In this document: positions 9,255 to 18,318 of the stretch, one piece after another
Layout: each line of letters starts with the position of its first letter
How positions within the stretch are numbered: position 1 is the first letter of the stretch
Assembly (NCBI GenBank): GCA_902141825.1
Contig: CABFPG010000011.1
Span: 62,001-126,000, forward strand
DNA: 64,000 nucleotides
From: Thalassocella blandensis
GTDB lineage: Bacteria; Pseudomonadota; Gammaproteobacteria; Pseudomonadales; Cellvibrionaceae
Reading direction: 5' to 3'
Position numbers and translations under genes: made by a program
Notes under the pieces: generated by a model
Told to the model about the DNA's origin: nothing
Seen by the model: only the letters and a program-made list of their open reading frames with translations
Database searches by the model: none

Positions 9255-9284
9255 AAAAAAATGCCCCTCGCGAAAGGGGCTAAG
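9255..9284 (-). terminator. Hairpin terminator of the CBS operon (minus strand)
   Basis: GCCCCT at 9263-9268 pairs with AGGGGC at 9275-9280. On the minus strand the hairpin is followed by a T-run (plus-strand A-run 9255-9260), as for a factor-independent terminator. It lies between the convergent epimerase and CBS genes. Confidence 0.7.
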
Positions 9285-9301
9285 CATTGGCACAGTCCGG
9301 A

Positions 9302-9325
9302 TAAACTGAAATATATTTCAGTTTA
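9302..9325. repeat. Perfect 24-base palindrome between convergent genes
   Basis: The sequence centred on ATAT between 9313 and 9314 is self-complementary over 24 bases (arms TAAACTGAAATA / TATTTCAGTTTA). It lies just before the CBS gene's end. It may be a second terminator stem or a protein site; no U-run follows directly. Confidence 0.5.
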
Positions 9326-9336
9326 AAATTCAGTTA

Positions 9337-9930
9337 CTAGCCTACCGCTGCAGAACTCGGCTTCAGCTGGCTGGCATGGATGGTTTTAAAAATTTCGTAA
9401 AAATTAACAGCGCGACTTTCGTCAATATCCAAATTTAGTTTTTTCGCAATCTGCTCAGCAGAAAGCACGCCGCGCAACGTGTGATTAATTCGGTCGGAGA
9501 CCAGACAATACTGCAATCCAAAACGTTGTAGCACACGAATAACATCTAAAATTCTGGATCGACTCAACTCGGTATAATCAATTGAAAATAATTGCTCCCT
9601 CGAACGATAGAAGTCTCGCACGGTAATGTCAGCCCGATCAAAACCGCTGGTTTGTTTTTTCATTATTTCCTGAGCTGCCAGATCATCCAACACCAGCACA
9701 CCACAAAATTCACTTTTTCGATCAACGACCACGCACGTGTTCACCCGAGAACTTCTCATAATCCGTTTCGCTTCCAATGCGGGCAGATTTATATCCACCA
9801 CCAGTGGTCGCTCCTTTTGAAAATCTGAAAAAAACAACAAAGGACTGGAGGAAAGACTATAGGCTTGCCCATCACTGGGAAACTGCAGTTTGTCCTCTTT
9901 ATCATAACTATGTAATTCTAAAGTTGACAT
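9337..9930 (-). CDS. CBS-domain protein
   Basis: The 197-residue protein has a CBS pair: residues about 42-95 (PLVVDINLPALEAKRIMRSSRVNTCVVVD cut around SEFCGVLVLDDLAAQ) and about 100-175 (RDFYRSREQLFSIDY to LRGVLSAEQIAKKL). CBS pairs usually bind adenine nucleotides and sense energy state. AGGGGG six bases before ATG 9930 marks the start. The gene overlaps the end of the upstream 116-residue gene by 13 bases, so translation is probably coupled. No enzyme or transporter domain is attached, so it is likely a free regulatory partner. The exact ligand is unknown. Confidence 0.8.
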   Translation of the reverse strand: MSTLELHSYDKEDKLQFPSDGQAYSLSSSPLLFFSDFQKERPLVVDINLPALEAKRIMRSSRVNTCVVVDRKSEFCGVLVLDDLAAQEIMKKQTSGFDRADITVRDFYRSREQLFSIDYTELSRSRILDVIRVLQRFGLQYCLVSDRINHTLRGVLSAEQIAKKLNLDIDESRAVNFYEIFKTIHASQLKPSSAAVG

Positions 9931-10268
9931 GTTGTACCCCCTACGAGCATTTTCTGTGATTGAGCAAAATTAATAGCTGGCATTAACGCGGCTTTTTCAC
10001 CGAGCTTGTGCATTAAACGTTGAAATACAGCTTCGAATGCAGAAAACCCATCTGCCTCGTGCTCATAGATGTGAACGGATTTATGACCCCTTAAAATTAA
10101 TGTGAGGTGGCAGGTAACCAGAGGTTCTCTCTGGGGTTGTTTATAGAAAACGACGACGAGACCTTCGATATCGTCTACACATGATGCGATATCAAGACAG
10201 TCTATCGTGATATTTTCACGTAAATACTGCTCTTCCGTCTGTTGACGAAATTCGATCGAAAAAATCAT
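9918..10268 (-). CDS. Small protein resembling ribosome-hibernation factor HPF/RaiA
   Basis: The 116-residue protein has an HPF-like layout: N-terminal strand (IFSIEFRQQ), a central LVTCHLTLILRGHKSVHIYEHEADGF split around residues 50-75, and a helix AFEAVFQRLMHKLGEKAA. In HPF/YfiA proteins the matching region gives a short beta-alpha fold that binds the 30S decoding centre. The similarity is by pattern only; basic residues are fewer than in typical HPF. The SD-like AGAGAG lies before ATG 10268. It shares 13 bases with the CBS gene start. I give it moderate-to-low confidence; it could be an unrelated small protein. Confidence 0.45.
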   Translation of the reverse strand: MIFSIEFRQQTEEQYLRENITIDCLDIASCVDDIEGLVVVFYKQPQREPLVTCHLTLILRGHKSVHIYEHEADGFSAFEAVFQRLMHKLGEKAALMPAINFAQSQKMLVGGTTCQL

Positions 10269-10346
10269 AAGCGTGACTCTCTCTAGTTAAAAAGCATTTG
10301 TTCAAATAAAAATTTGGTAACAAAGAAGTTAAAAGCTAACTAACAA

Positions 10347-10799
10347 TTAACTAAGAGAGACAGGAGGTGCGCGAATGCCGTATGGAGAGTAGAAGGAAAT
10401 TGAAACATGGGCGAGGTATTGAGATTTCACCTCGGCCCGGGCAAAACTGCCCTGTATCAGGTGTTCAAAGATAAGGTAAGGATCGGAGTCTTCACCAAAT
10501 TCGAGGCTATGTTTGTCGCCTTCAGCAAGACTGAGATTATATTTGGCAAATAACGAAGGGCAATGACCATTATGCTGCAGTGATTGACTGCCACTTGACG
10601 CGAGCTGCTGTTCGTGACGAAGATCCGTCAGGCTCTGCTTTTGCTTGGTTTTTTGCTGTGATTTTTGTTTTGCTTTCTGCTGGGAATCGTCGTAAGCAAA
10701 CTGAATATTCTGAAAAAATTCGATTTTGGACTCAGCAAAGACACCGCTTCCACTTAGGGAGGCGCAAAGCAATGTCAATAATACAAAAATCTTTTGCAC
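10347..10799 (-). CDS. Secreted protein of unknown function
   Basis: The 150-residue protein starts at GTG 10799 with GGAA upstream. It has a clear signal peptide (MQKIFVLLTLLCASLSGSGVFA) and a Lys/Gln-rich low-complexity stretch at about residues 39-56, then a region with no recognised fold. I do not recognise a family. On the same strand as the CBS pair but separated by about 80 bases, it may or may not share their transcript. Confidence 0.6.
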   Translation of the reverse strand: MQKIFVLLTLLCASLSGSGVFAESKIEFFQNIQFAYDDSQQKAKQKSQQKTKQKQSLTDLRHEQQLASSGSQSLQHNGHCPSLFAKYNLSLAEGDKHSLEFGEDSDPYLIFEHLIQGSFARAEVKSQYLAHVSISFYSPYGIRAPPVSLS

Positions 10800-11145
10800 T
10801 GTACTGGTTCCGAACTAATTCCGAAGAATTCAAAATTTAGTAGTTTACGTGCCGAACATTACTGGCGTAATGACTGACGGCGAAAATGTTATGGTAATAC
10901 ATTTACTGCTTCCATAACACTATAATTTCATTATAGGGTCACCTGTAGACTTTTAAAAGTTACCAAAATTCAATTTTCTCATTTAATTTTTCAATTCTTT
11001 TCAAAATATGTACAACGAGCTGTAGAATTCCTAATACCTCTTTGTCTGACAACGAATGAAAAATATGAAATCGATCAAACAGTTATACAGATAAACGAGC
11101 TTTCAATATAAAGCCCAAGCCGAACAATATATATCCGAACCCTTC
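10800..11145. promoter_or_regulatory. Intergenic region with TATAAT-containing inverted repeat
   Basis: An inverted repeat CTATAAT-TTC-ATTATAG (10920-10936) contains a perfect -10 hexamer on both strands. On the minus strand it lies about 130 bases upstream of the secreted-protein gene and may be its promoter. No good -35 box is obvious. Nothing else is recognised here. Confidence 0.3.
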
Positions 11146-11688
11146 TCACCCCTTCCCTTTTAGACCAGCGCCAATTCTGCCAGCTTCTTCAGCAACGTTA
11201 TAAAACGGTGCAAGAACATGAGTCAAGATCATGGTCAACAACACTGACAGCGTGAAAAAATATAATCCTTCTCTCATTTCCACACTGGCTAGACCTGCCA
11301 GCTTTACCGCGACTACCAGTACAGCGACAACAAACACATCCAACATTGACCATTTTCCAAAATGGTGGACCCAACGAAGAAGCGCAGTAAACCGAGAGCG
11401 CTTTGGGTTCAGCAACCATGCTCCCAGCAAACACATCTTCATCAGCGGGAATCCAATACTGAACAAAGCAATAACAACGAAAAGAAAATACTGCCCATCC
11501 CAGTAAAGTTGCTGCACGCCACTGGCAACCGAAAAGGTATTACTGATTAACATGAGCTTGCTGACGGTTAACAGCGGTAAAAAGACACCACACAAAAATG
11601 CGATGACGTTCACAAGATAAAGCGCGAAAATCAGTCGAAACCACGCTCTAGACAATACATGGGCGTCTGCGATATTAAGCCCCTTCAT
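11146..11688 (-). CDS. PqiA-like integral membrane protein
   Basis: From ATG 11688, which follows AAGGGAG by five bases, the protein has 180 residues and four predicted membrane segments. The stretch FGKWSMLDVFVVAVLVVAVK and the following AGLASVEMREGLYFF match the paraquat-inducible protein A family, which partners with PqiB/YebT-type MCE proteins in lipid movement between membranes. The frame extends 34 codons upstream, but that region is repetitive and lacks a ribosome site. This is a single PqiA domain and no MCE partner is adjacent, which is unusual for the family. Confidence 0.75.
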   Translation of the reverse strand: MKGLNIADAHVLSRAWFRLIFALYLVNVIAFLCGVFLPLLTVSKLMLISNTFSVASGVQQLYWDGQYFLFVVIALFSIGFPLMKMCLLGAWLLNPKRSRFTALLRWVHHFGKWSMLDVFVVAVLVVAVKLAGLASVEMREGLYFFTLSVLLTMILTHVLAPFYNVAEEAGRIGAGLKGKG

Positions 11689-11923
11689 AATTACTCCCTT
11701 GTTCACCGACCCATTCGCCCAGCGCCATCGCACATAACACCACCGTACATAACACCCTTGCACAAGCTTGAACCCCAAACACACCCACATTGAAAGGCTG
11801 GCACATTCTTATGGTGGTTTATGCGACAACATCACCAGCGGGATTCTAATTTCTTGCGCGTACACAGCTTACAGAGTACAACTGTAAACATAAAACCGCT
11901 AAACAGCTGATGAGTCTCACACT

Positions 11924-12853
11924 ATGCACACCGAGCAAACACTCTACGTCACCCACAGCGATTGCCTGAAACATGAGATACCCGAGCACCCTGAATCTTC
12001 CAAACGCTTGAGCGCCATAGAAGCAGCTATAAATACCAGCAATATTGCCAGTCGACTACAACGTCTTGAGGCGCCAGAAATCCAACCGGAAGATGTATTG
12101 CGAGTTCACAGCCAGAAACACTTGGACCACATTATACAAAACGCTCCGATAGAGGGCATCACATCTCTCGATGCAGATACCCATATGTGCTCACATACTT
12201 ATCGCGCTGCTCGTTTAGCGGCAGGAGCAGTACTTTTTGCCACAAACGAAATCCTCCATCAAAGGGGAACACGCGCTTTCTGCGCTGTTCGACCTCCTGG
12301 CCACCACGCTGAACGGGATCGACCAATGGGGTTTTGCCTGTTTAACAATATTGCTATCGCCACCGCATTTGCATTGCACCACAAAGATATTGAACGCGCA
12401 GTGATTATCGATTTTGATGTTCATCACGGTAACGGGACAGAAAATATTTTTATGAAAGACTCACGAGTTTTAATTTGCTCTTCCTACGAGTCTCCTCTCT
12501 ACCCTGATACAGGGTGTGAATCCATACCCGGGCACATCATAAACCTGCCATTTTCCGCCGGCACCGAAGGAGACACCTATACAGAACAAGTGCTAAGGCA
12601 ATGGATTCCTGCCATAGAGGAATTTAAGCCGGACATCATGTTCATTTCCGCCGGATTCGACGCCCACAAAGATGATCCCTTAGCCAATATGATGCTGGAA
12701 GACCAGCACTATTACACGCTCACAAAAGCACTCTGTGAAGTTGCCCAAAAAGTGTGTGGAGGCAAAATTATTTCCAGCCTGGAAGGTGGTTACGAAGTAA
12801 ATGCGCTAAGCAGAAGTGTCCTCGCCCACGTAAAGGCTTTAACTGAATATTAA
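11924..12853 (+). CDS. Histone-deacetylase-family hydrolase
   Basis: The 309-residue protein has the deacetylase fold signatures: HPESSKRLSAIEAA near the N-terminus, VRPPGHHAERDRPMGFCLFN with the catalytic His pair, DFDVHHGNGT with zinc-binding Asp and His, and SAGFDAHKDDPLANM with the third zinc ligand. Bacterial members act on acetylated polyamines, acetoin-related or other amide substrates, and sometimes protein lysines; substrate cannot be told here. It is transcribed divergently from the PqiA-like gene and has no operon partner. Confidence 0.92.
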   Translation: MHTEQTLYVTHSDCLKHEIPEHPESSKRLSAIEAAINTSNIASRLQRLEAPEIQPEDVLRVHSQKHLDHIIQNAPIEGITSLDADTHMCSHTYRAARLAAGAVLFATNEILHQRGTRAFCAVRPPGHHAERDRPMGFCLFNNIAIATAFALHHKDIERAVIIDFDVHHGNGTENIFMKDSRVLICSSYESPLYPDTGCESIPGHIINLPFSAGTEGDTYTEQVLRQWIPAIEEFKPDIMFISAGFDAHKDDPLANMMLEDQHYYTLTKALCEVAQKVCGGKIISSLEGGYEVNALSRSVLAHVKALTEY

Positions 12854-13348
12854 GCCTTGCTGCCGTTTTAACACTGGAAAAGTCAATACTGAAGGATACT
12901 TAACATGGTGAAAAACCCGAATACAGCCCTTAAACCTGCTGCTAGAAACTCACTGAAACCAATTTTTTGACAGGAATTATTTGAAAGTACATTAATGTAA
13001 AGTACATTATTGAAATGTACATTAATGAAAGTAATTTATTGAAAGACAGGATGCGCTAAAAACTGGAAAAGTTGACGGGCAAAAGTACCAGCAAGAAAAA
13101 CCGGCTAAGTCCATTTAGCCCAATGAGGAAACTGGTAATTCAATAATTACCATAGATCTTATCTCTAAAACGAACATACTCTGTATTCCCATAACATTTG
13201 TTTGAGTATTTCTTTAAAAACCCAAAAAACATATAGAACCATACAGAATCCCGTCAGCCACCCCTGCTTCAATTCGTTAATATCGACAAAGTTAAACGAA
13301 TAGTTAAACCATGGACGTTGAAAAACAAAAGAAGAGAAACAGAAAAAA
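12854..13348. other. Intergenic region with short repeats
   Basis: No supported gene. It contains AT-rich repeats at 12980-13052, and an inverted repeat with seven-base arms (13133-13139 and 13146-13152, TGGTAAT/ATTACCA). A minus-strand frame at 13165-13362 is weak. Confidence 0.5.
12980..13052. repeat. Degenerate AT-rich tandem repeats (TTGAAAGTACATTAATG-like)
   Basis: Three to four imperfect copies of a TTGAAA-GTACATTA(ATG) unit follow one another with irregular period of about 14-20 bases. CATTAATG and GTAC within the unit are themselves palindromic. No function is known to me. Confidence 0.6.
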
Positions 13349-13801
13349 TTAAATCTGACCAATAAAAATGGAAACTATAATCAGCAACGCCGAAATGAGG
13401 ACGGCAAGTACGATCGGCTTGTGACTCACATTCAGATTATCGAGTAACGGATCTTCATTTTGATGGGGGTATTCGAGAGACTCAGAATTACTTAGGTCAT
13501 TGGCGCTATGATTCTGTTCCGGGAAGGATACACTGTGGAGCGTTTCTACAAGGTCATTGGCCGATTCATCAACCGCCTCCATGGTTAAGGTATCGCCCTC
13601 GGTAAGCTGCGCCCACATTTTTTCCATACTTTCGAAAACTTGCCGATGCTCGGGAGACTGGTCCAGCCAGACGAAAAACTCTTGAGTTTCCGCCTCGCTC
13701 AACTCTTCGAAGTACTGCTGCACCAGCCACTTCATTGCCTCGTTTTCGATTTCCGTTTCGCTCTTAGCAAACTGGTTTTTCGGTACAATCGCCATGGGCA
13801 T
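13349..13801 (-). CDS. Short FecR-like membrane protein (DUF4880-type N-terminus plus membrane anchor)
   Basis: The 150-residue protein has an N-terminal EAMKWLVQQYFEELSEAETQ followed by FFVWLDQSPEHRQVFESMEKMW, the pattern of the DUF4880 region of FecR anti-sigma factors, where it holds the sigma factor in the cytoplasm. A single membrane segment lies at about 128-148. The periplasmic FecR domain that normally follows is absent. No ECF sigma-factor gene or TonB receptor is adjacent. GAGAG precedes ATG 13801. It may be a truncated anti-sigma factor or a different membrane-tethered regulator. Confidence 0.65.
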   Translation of the reverse strand: MPMAIVPKNQFAKSETEIENEAMKWLVQQYFEELSEAETQEFFVWLDQSPEHRQVFESMEKMWAQLTEGDTLTMEAVDESANDLVETLHSVSFPEQNHSANDLSNSESLEYPHQNEDPLLDNLNVSHKPIVLAVLISALLIIVSIFIGQI

Positions 13802-14080
13802 CAAGCACTCTCAAAAAACGGTTAATTCGATTTCAATTAGTTTTTTTATTCGGGAAGACCAAAATCTACCGATATGACCGACTGACATTACGCTGAGGGT
13901 GTATGTTGAGCAATATCTGTATCGCCATAATCGATACGGAAAAAGGAATAAATGGCAGGTAAAAACAGATTTATCTGGAAATAAATGAATGGAGATTAAC
14001 GCGTTTTTCGAGGTTGAAGCTGGCAGCGCCAGCAGCACTATGCAGGCGCCACGAGTATCCATCCCCCCTTAGGAGCACGC

Positions 14081-14746
14081 TTATATCACTTTGGTTTGGG
14101 CTGTAACAAAAACGTCACCCCGATAGCATAAGGCAGCTTTCAGCGTATCGCTTGCATGCAAAGGCCCAACACCTGCAGGCGTACCGGTTAATACAACGTC
14201 TCCACGTTCCAGGGTAAAAAAACGGGACATATAACTTAACAAGTGCGGAATGGAAAAGATCATTTTGTCGACCTGTCCGCGCTGCTGGAGATCGCCATTT
14301 TTTTCCAGAGTAAAGTGGAAATCGCTCCACACAGCAGGCACGGGTGGCGTCACAAAATGCGTTAGCGGGCAAGCTCCATCGAACGCTTTTGCAATTTCCC
14401 AAGGGTGCCCTTTTGACTTTAAGCGATTTTGTAAATCTCGAGCGGTTAGATCCAAAGCCAACCCCACCGCCGCCACCGAATCGCACACCGCCTCTTCAGA
14501 AACGGCTTTCATCTCCTTTCCAATAAGCAACGCTAACTCCAACTCGTAGTGAACATCACTCGAAAAAGTCGGTAAAACTATATCCTGCTGGAAAGGCACC
14601 AGACTGGTGACTGGTTTTATAAATAGAATGGGCTCATCCGGCACAACGTTTTGCAATTCAGCCACATGCTCAACGTAATTCCTGCCAACACAAATTACTT
14701 TACCGGCGGGACGATCAAACACTGAATTTTCAACAATTACTCGCAT
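14081..14746 (-). CDS. Fumarylacetoacetate hydrolase-family protein (FAHD1/YcgM-like)
   Basis: The 221-residue protein starts best at ATG 14746 (MRVIVEN). It has the family core: GKVICVGRNYVEHVAEL, the metal-binding YELELALLIGKEMK, GLALDLTARDLQNRLKSKGH, and the C-terminal GDVVLTGTPAGVGPL. Length and layout fit the short FAHD1-type acylpyruvase/oxaloacetate decarboxylase group. The upstream unknown gene ends seven bases before it, so they form an operon. Substrate is inferred from the family only. Confidence 0.9.
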   Translation of the reverse strand: MRVIVENSVFDRPAGKVICVGRNYVEHVAELQNVVPDEPILFIKPVTSLVPFQQDIVLPTFSSDVHYELELALLIGKEMKAVSEEAVCDSVAAVGLALDLTARDLQNRLKSKGHPWEIAKAFDGACPLTHFVTPPVPAVWSDFHFTLEKNGDLQQRGQVDKMIFSIPHLLSYMSRFFTLERGDVVLTGTPAGVGPLHASDTLKAALCYRGDVFVTAQTKVI

Positions 14747-14752
14747 ACACAA

Positions 14753-15238
14753 TCAGGCCGTCGCTATTGCTTGGGGTTGTGGAGCTGTCAGTCGAGCGGT
14801 CTTTAACACTGCCATGACATTGGCATTTACCTCCTGAAAATCCAACTCCTTCAGGACGTGCACTTTTAAAACAAAAGCATGATGCTTGCTGCTGATCAAA
14901 TGGAATAACTTAGTGACGGAGCTTCCCGATTTGTTGTACTGGTATATACGAAAAGAGATTTGACGATTTACGTCCGTCTGATAAGCACCAGCCTTTAAAA
15001 TCCTTATTTTCTTATCTGCGGTCGACAATTTTAATTCCGTTTCTTTGTTGGCCCAAAATAAATCATGGCTTTGACTTCCTGCGATGGGCTGGCATTCCAG
15101 GTAAAACTGTAATCCGTAATTTTTCCAACCACACAACACGGGGCGGTCAGCAGAATATTCCGGCAGAGTTTGAAACGTTACATCCAAATCAGCTGGCGGT
15201 GCGATTGACAATAATTGATCAAGCTTTATAACTTTCAT
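14753..15238 (-). CDS. Protein of unknown function, co-transcribed with FAH-family gene
   Basis: The 161-residue protein (MKVIKLDQLLSIAPPADLD) has no signal peptide or membrane segment. It has an alternating beta-strand pattern (NYGLQFYLECQPIAG, FRIYQYN, FVLKVHVLKELDF) and an Ala/Pro-rich C-terminus. I recognise no family. Its stop lies seven bases before the hydrolase start. Confidence 0.6.
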   Translation of the reverse strand: MKVIKLDQLLSIAPPADLDVTFQTLPEYSADRPVLCGWKNYGLQFYLECQPIAGSQSHDLFWANKETELKLSTADKKIRILKAGAYQTDVNRQISFRIYQYNKSGSSVTKLFHLISSKHHAFVLKVHVLKELDFQEVNANVMAVLKTARLTAPQPQAIATA

Positions 15239-15862
15239 ACTAATGGTAGATATATTTATAAGTTTTAAAAAGGTGAATATTTAAAGGTGTTCTCGCTATC
15301 TTTTAAGTCTTTGGTGGTTTACAGCGAGACTTTTTTAATTGTGTTTACTTCGATTTTTGTGCTGGTCGCTGGTCTCTCACCAACTTCTCAACCATTTTAT
15401 CAACCGTTCTCTCAATAGTTTAATCAACCGTTTAATCAGCCGTGTTTCAACCATTTAACAGCCGCTTTGGCAGAACCTCAGCACTCTACCCCAGACAATA
15501 GAACTGCCTTTCTGGTTCAGGCTCCCAGCATGCGGAATGTCGTTTTTTTCTACATTCAGCACGTCGACACTATTCGCTATAATCGATATAAGACAGAAGC
15601 TATCAAGCGCCCTCAGCTTTTTCAATAGATGCATTAGTGAGTAAAAGCTTTATACGACCACACTTGCCAATAATTTGATCTGGTCTACATTTTTACCCCA
15701 CTAGGACATTAATCATGCATTCATATATGCACATTTATTAGCCGCCACACAAAAGTATCAAAGAGCACTCAGGTTTTTCTCACCAGCAGAAACACCGCAT
15801 GTTATCCTTTCGCAGATACACAATGGCATCGGCACTTTTTAAAAAAACAGGCGAATTTTTCT
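15239..15862. other. Long intergenic region upstream of malic enzyme
   Basis: This 624-base region lies between divergent genes. It contains a run of degenerate short repeats (15375-15470) and otherwise nothing I recognise as a gene, RNA or clear promoter. Confidence 0.5.
15375..15470. repeat. Degenerate tandem repeat, unit about TCAACCRTTTAA
   Basis: At least six imperfect copies of an 11-13-base unit (for example TCAACCATTTTA, TCAACCGTTCTC, TCAACCGTTTAA, TCAACCATTTAA) occur in a row. The region is non-coding. Confidence 0.6.
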
Positions 15863-18142
15863 ATGTCAGAAGAAAGACAAAAACCAGCCCGACACAGAGC
15901 TTTGGACTATCACGAGTTCCCGCTTCCCGGAAAGCTGGAAATTCGAGCAACCAAACCCATGGCGAACGGTCGCGATCTATCGCGCGCGTACTCACCCGGC
16001 GTTGCAGAAGCCTGCAATGAAATTGTGTTGGACCCAGCCAACGCAGCTCGCTATACAACACGTGGAAATCTTGTAGCCGTCGTTAGTAATGGTTCCGCAG
16101 TTCTTGGCCTGGGAAATATTGGCCCTCTTGCCAGCAAACCCGTCATGGAAGGAAAAGCGGTACTATTCAAGAAGTTCGCGAATATCAACTGTTTTGACAT
16201 TGAAATAAATGAAAGCGACCCTGAAAAACTTGCCGATATCGTGGCATCGCTGGAACCAACATTTGGCGCGATAAACCTGGAGGACATTAAAGCTCCAGAT
16301 TGTTTTGTAGTGGAAAAACTATGCCGCGAAAAAATGAACATCCCCGTCTTCCACGATGATCAACACGGCACAGCCATCGTCGTCGGAGCGGCTACCACCA
16401 ACGCTTTATTCGTTGCCAACAAGAAATTTGAAGATGTAAAAGTAGTATCCACTGGCGGCGGCGCGGCAGGCATCGCCTGCCTGAACATGCTGGTAAAACT
16501 CGGGGTGAAACGCGAAAACATATGGCTTTGCGATCTCGACGGACTTGTATATCAAGGCCGCCAATCGCAAATGACTGAACAGAAGGCAGCCTTTGCACAA
16601 GCAACAGATCTGCGCACGCTAGACCAAGTTATTGAAAACGCCGATTTATTTTTAGGCTTGTCCGGACCGGGAGTCTTAACACCAGACATGGTGAAAAAAA
16701 TGGCAAGCCAGCCCATTATTTTCGCACTGGCCAATCCAACCCCCGAAATAATGCCTGAGCAGGTTCGCGAAGTCGCTCCCGATGCAATCATGGCAACCGG
16801 CCGTTCGGACTTCCCCAATCAGGTAAACAACGTTCTGTGCTTCCCCTTCATATTCCGTGGCGCCCTGGATGTCGGCGCTACCGAAATCAATGACGCCATG
16901 CAAATCGGTTGTGTTGAAGGCATTGCCGCTCTGGCTCGCGCTTCCACAAGCGCCGAAGCCGCGGCCGCCTATGAAGGTGAGAATCTGACTTTTGGGGCAA
17001 ACTATCTCATCCCCAAACCATTCGATCCCAGACTTCTTGAAACCGTCGCAGGCGCAGTGGCAGAAGCCGCAATGGCAACTGGTGTCGCCACACGTCCTCT
17101 GGATGATATTAAAGCTTATAAAGAATTTTTAAATCGCTCCGTATTTAAATCCGCCTTCATCATGCGCCCTGTATTTGAAGCGGCGAGACAAGCTGAGCGA
17201 CGTATCATATTCGCAGAGGGTGAAGACGAGCGAATTCTGCGCACCGCACAAGCCATGCTGGAAGAGCGCACAGGCCAGCCCATTCTCATTGGACGGCCGG
17301 ATGTGGTTAACGATCGTTGTAGTAAATTTGGCCTATGGGTAAAACCTGGAAGCGACTTTGAACTTATCAACCCCGAACAGGACGATCGCTTTTACGACTA
17401 CTGGAACAGCTACCACGAACTCATGCAGCGCCGTGGCGTCACACCAGACCTGGCAAAAGCCATTATGCGCACCAACACAACTGCCATTGCAGCCGTTGCG
17501 GTTCATCGAGGAGATGCAGACAGCCTAATTTGCGGGACTTTTGGTGAATTCTTATGGCATTTGAATTATGTAACGCAGATCCTCGGCAACAAAAAACGCA
17601 GACCACTGGGAGCCCTATCGTTAATGCTCATTGAAAACGGGCCTCTTTTCATTGCGGATACGCATGTATTCCCAGAGCCGACGCCAGAAGACATAGCGCA
17701 AATTACCATTGCCGCTGCTCGTCACGTGCGACGTTTTGGTTTAGAACCCAAAATTGCCCTATGCTCACAATCTCAGTTTGGCAACATGCAGTCCGCGTCT
17801 GGTAAAACCATGCGCGGGGCTATCGAAATTTTAGATGCAAACCCTCAGGATTTTAGTTACGAGGGTGAAATGCCTGTAGATGTCGCCCTCAGCCCTGAGC
17901 TTAGACAACGCATATTTCCCAATTCCCGGCTTAAAGAACCTGCCAACGTACTCATTTTCTCTAACGCCGATTCTGCAAGTGCAGCGCGAAACATGCTCAA
18001 AATGTGCGCGAATGGCCTGGAAGTTGGCCCCATCCTGATGGGTATGGAAAACAAATCACACATCGTTACGCCATCAATTACAGCCCGAGGGCTGTTGAAC
18101 ACCTCCGCCCTGGCAGGAACCCCAGTGCAAAATTACGGCTAA
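15863..18142 (+). CDS. maeB: NADP-dependent malic enzyme with phosphotransacetylase-like domain
   Basis: The 759-residue protein matches MaeB. Residues about 1-430 form the malic-enzyme part ([27 protein letters not shown], nucleotide-binding [28 protein letters not shown]). Residues about 440-759 form the phosphate-acetyltransferase-like C-terminal domain ([16 protein letters not shown] onward) that gives regulatory control by acetyl-CoA in E. coli. It decarboxylates malate to pyruvate with formation of NADPH. It is monocistronic, with a strong terminator after it. Confidence 0.96.
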   Translation: MSEERQKPARHRALDYHEFPLPGKLEIRATKPMANGRDLSRAYSPGVAEACNEIVLDPANAARYTTRGNLVAVVSNGSAVLGLGNIGPLASKPVMEGKAVLFKKFANINCFDIEINESDPEKLADIVASLEPTFGAINLEDIKAPDCFVVEKLCREKMNIPVFHDDQHGTAIVVGAATTNALFVANKKFEDVKVVSTGGGAAGIACLNMLVKLGVKRENIWLCDLDGLVYQGRQSQMTEQKAAFAQATDLRTLDQVIENADLFLGLSGPGVLTPDMVKKMASQPIIFALANPTPEIMPEQVREVAPDAIMATGRSDFPNQVNNVLCFPFIFRGALDVGATEINDAMQIGCVEGIAALARASTSAEAAAAYEGENLTFGANYLIPKPFDPRLLETVAGAVAEAAMATGVATRPLDDIKAYKEFLNRSVFKSAFIMRPVFEAARQAERRIIFAEGEDERILRTAQAMLEERTGQPILIGRPDVVNDRCSKFGLWVKPGSDFELINPEQDDRFYDYWNSYHELMQRRGVTPDLAKAIMRTNTTAIAAVAVHRGDADSLICGTFGEFLWHLNYVTQILGNKKRRPLGALSLMLIENGPLFIADTHVFPEPTPEDIAQITIAAARHVRRFGLEPKIALCSQSQFGNMQSASGKTMRGAIEILDANPQDFSYEGEMPVDVALSPELRQRIFPNSRLKEPANVLIFSNADSASAARNMLKMCANGLEVGPILMGMENKSHIVTPSITARGLLNTSALAGTPVQNYG

Positions 18143-18205
18143 CAAGCAATCATGTGGATTCAATAATTGGAGCGAACTTTAACAGCTCCTCTATGAAATT
18201 CAGAT

Positions 18206-18237
18206 AAAAAAAAGCCGAAATAATTTTCGGCTTTTTT
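18206..18237 (+). terminator. Strong terminator after maeB
   Basis: AAAAAAGCCGAAA pairs with TTTCGGCTTTTTT around TAAT and ends in a T-run. A-tract, GC stem and T-tract are all present, and it could act in both directions. Confidence 0.85.
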
Positions 18238-18318
18238 ATTCTTTGGAATTCATCGACGCTGCGCCAGCCCCCGGAACTCTCTCAAAACTCTCACAGAACT
18301 GTACACCCCTATCTGTGA

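Noticed and set aside
13165-13362. Minus-strand 65-codon frame overlapping the end of the FecR-like gene
   Set aside because: It needs a TTG start, lacks a ribosome site and has AT-driven Phe/Leu composition; not supported.
13811-14062. Minus-strand 83-codon frame upstream of the FecR-like gene
   Set aside because: No family, irregular composition, and lies where the promoter of the FecR-like gene is expected.
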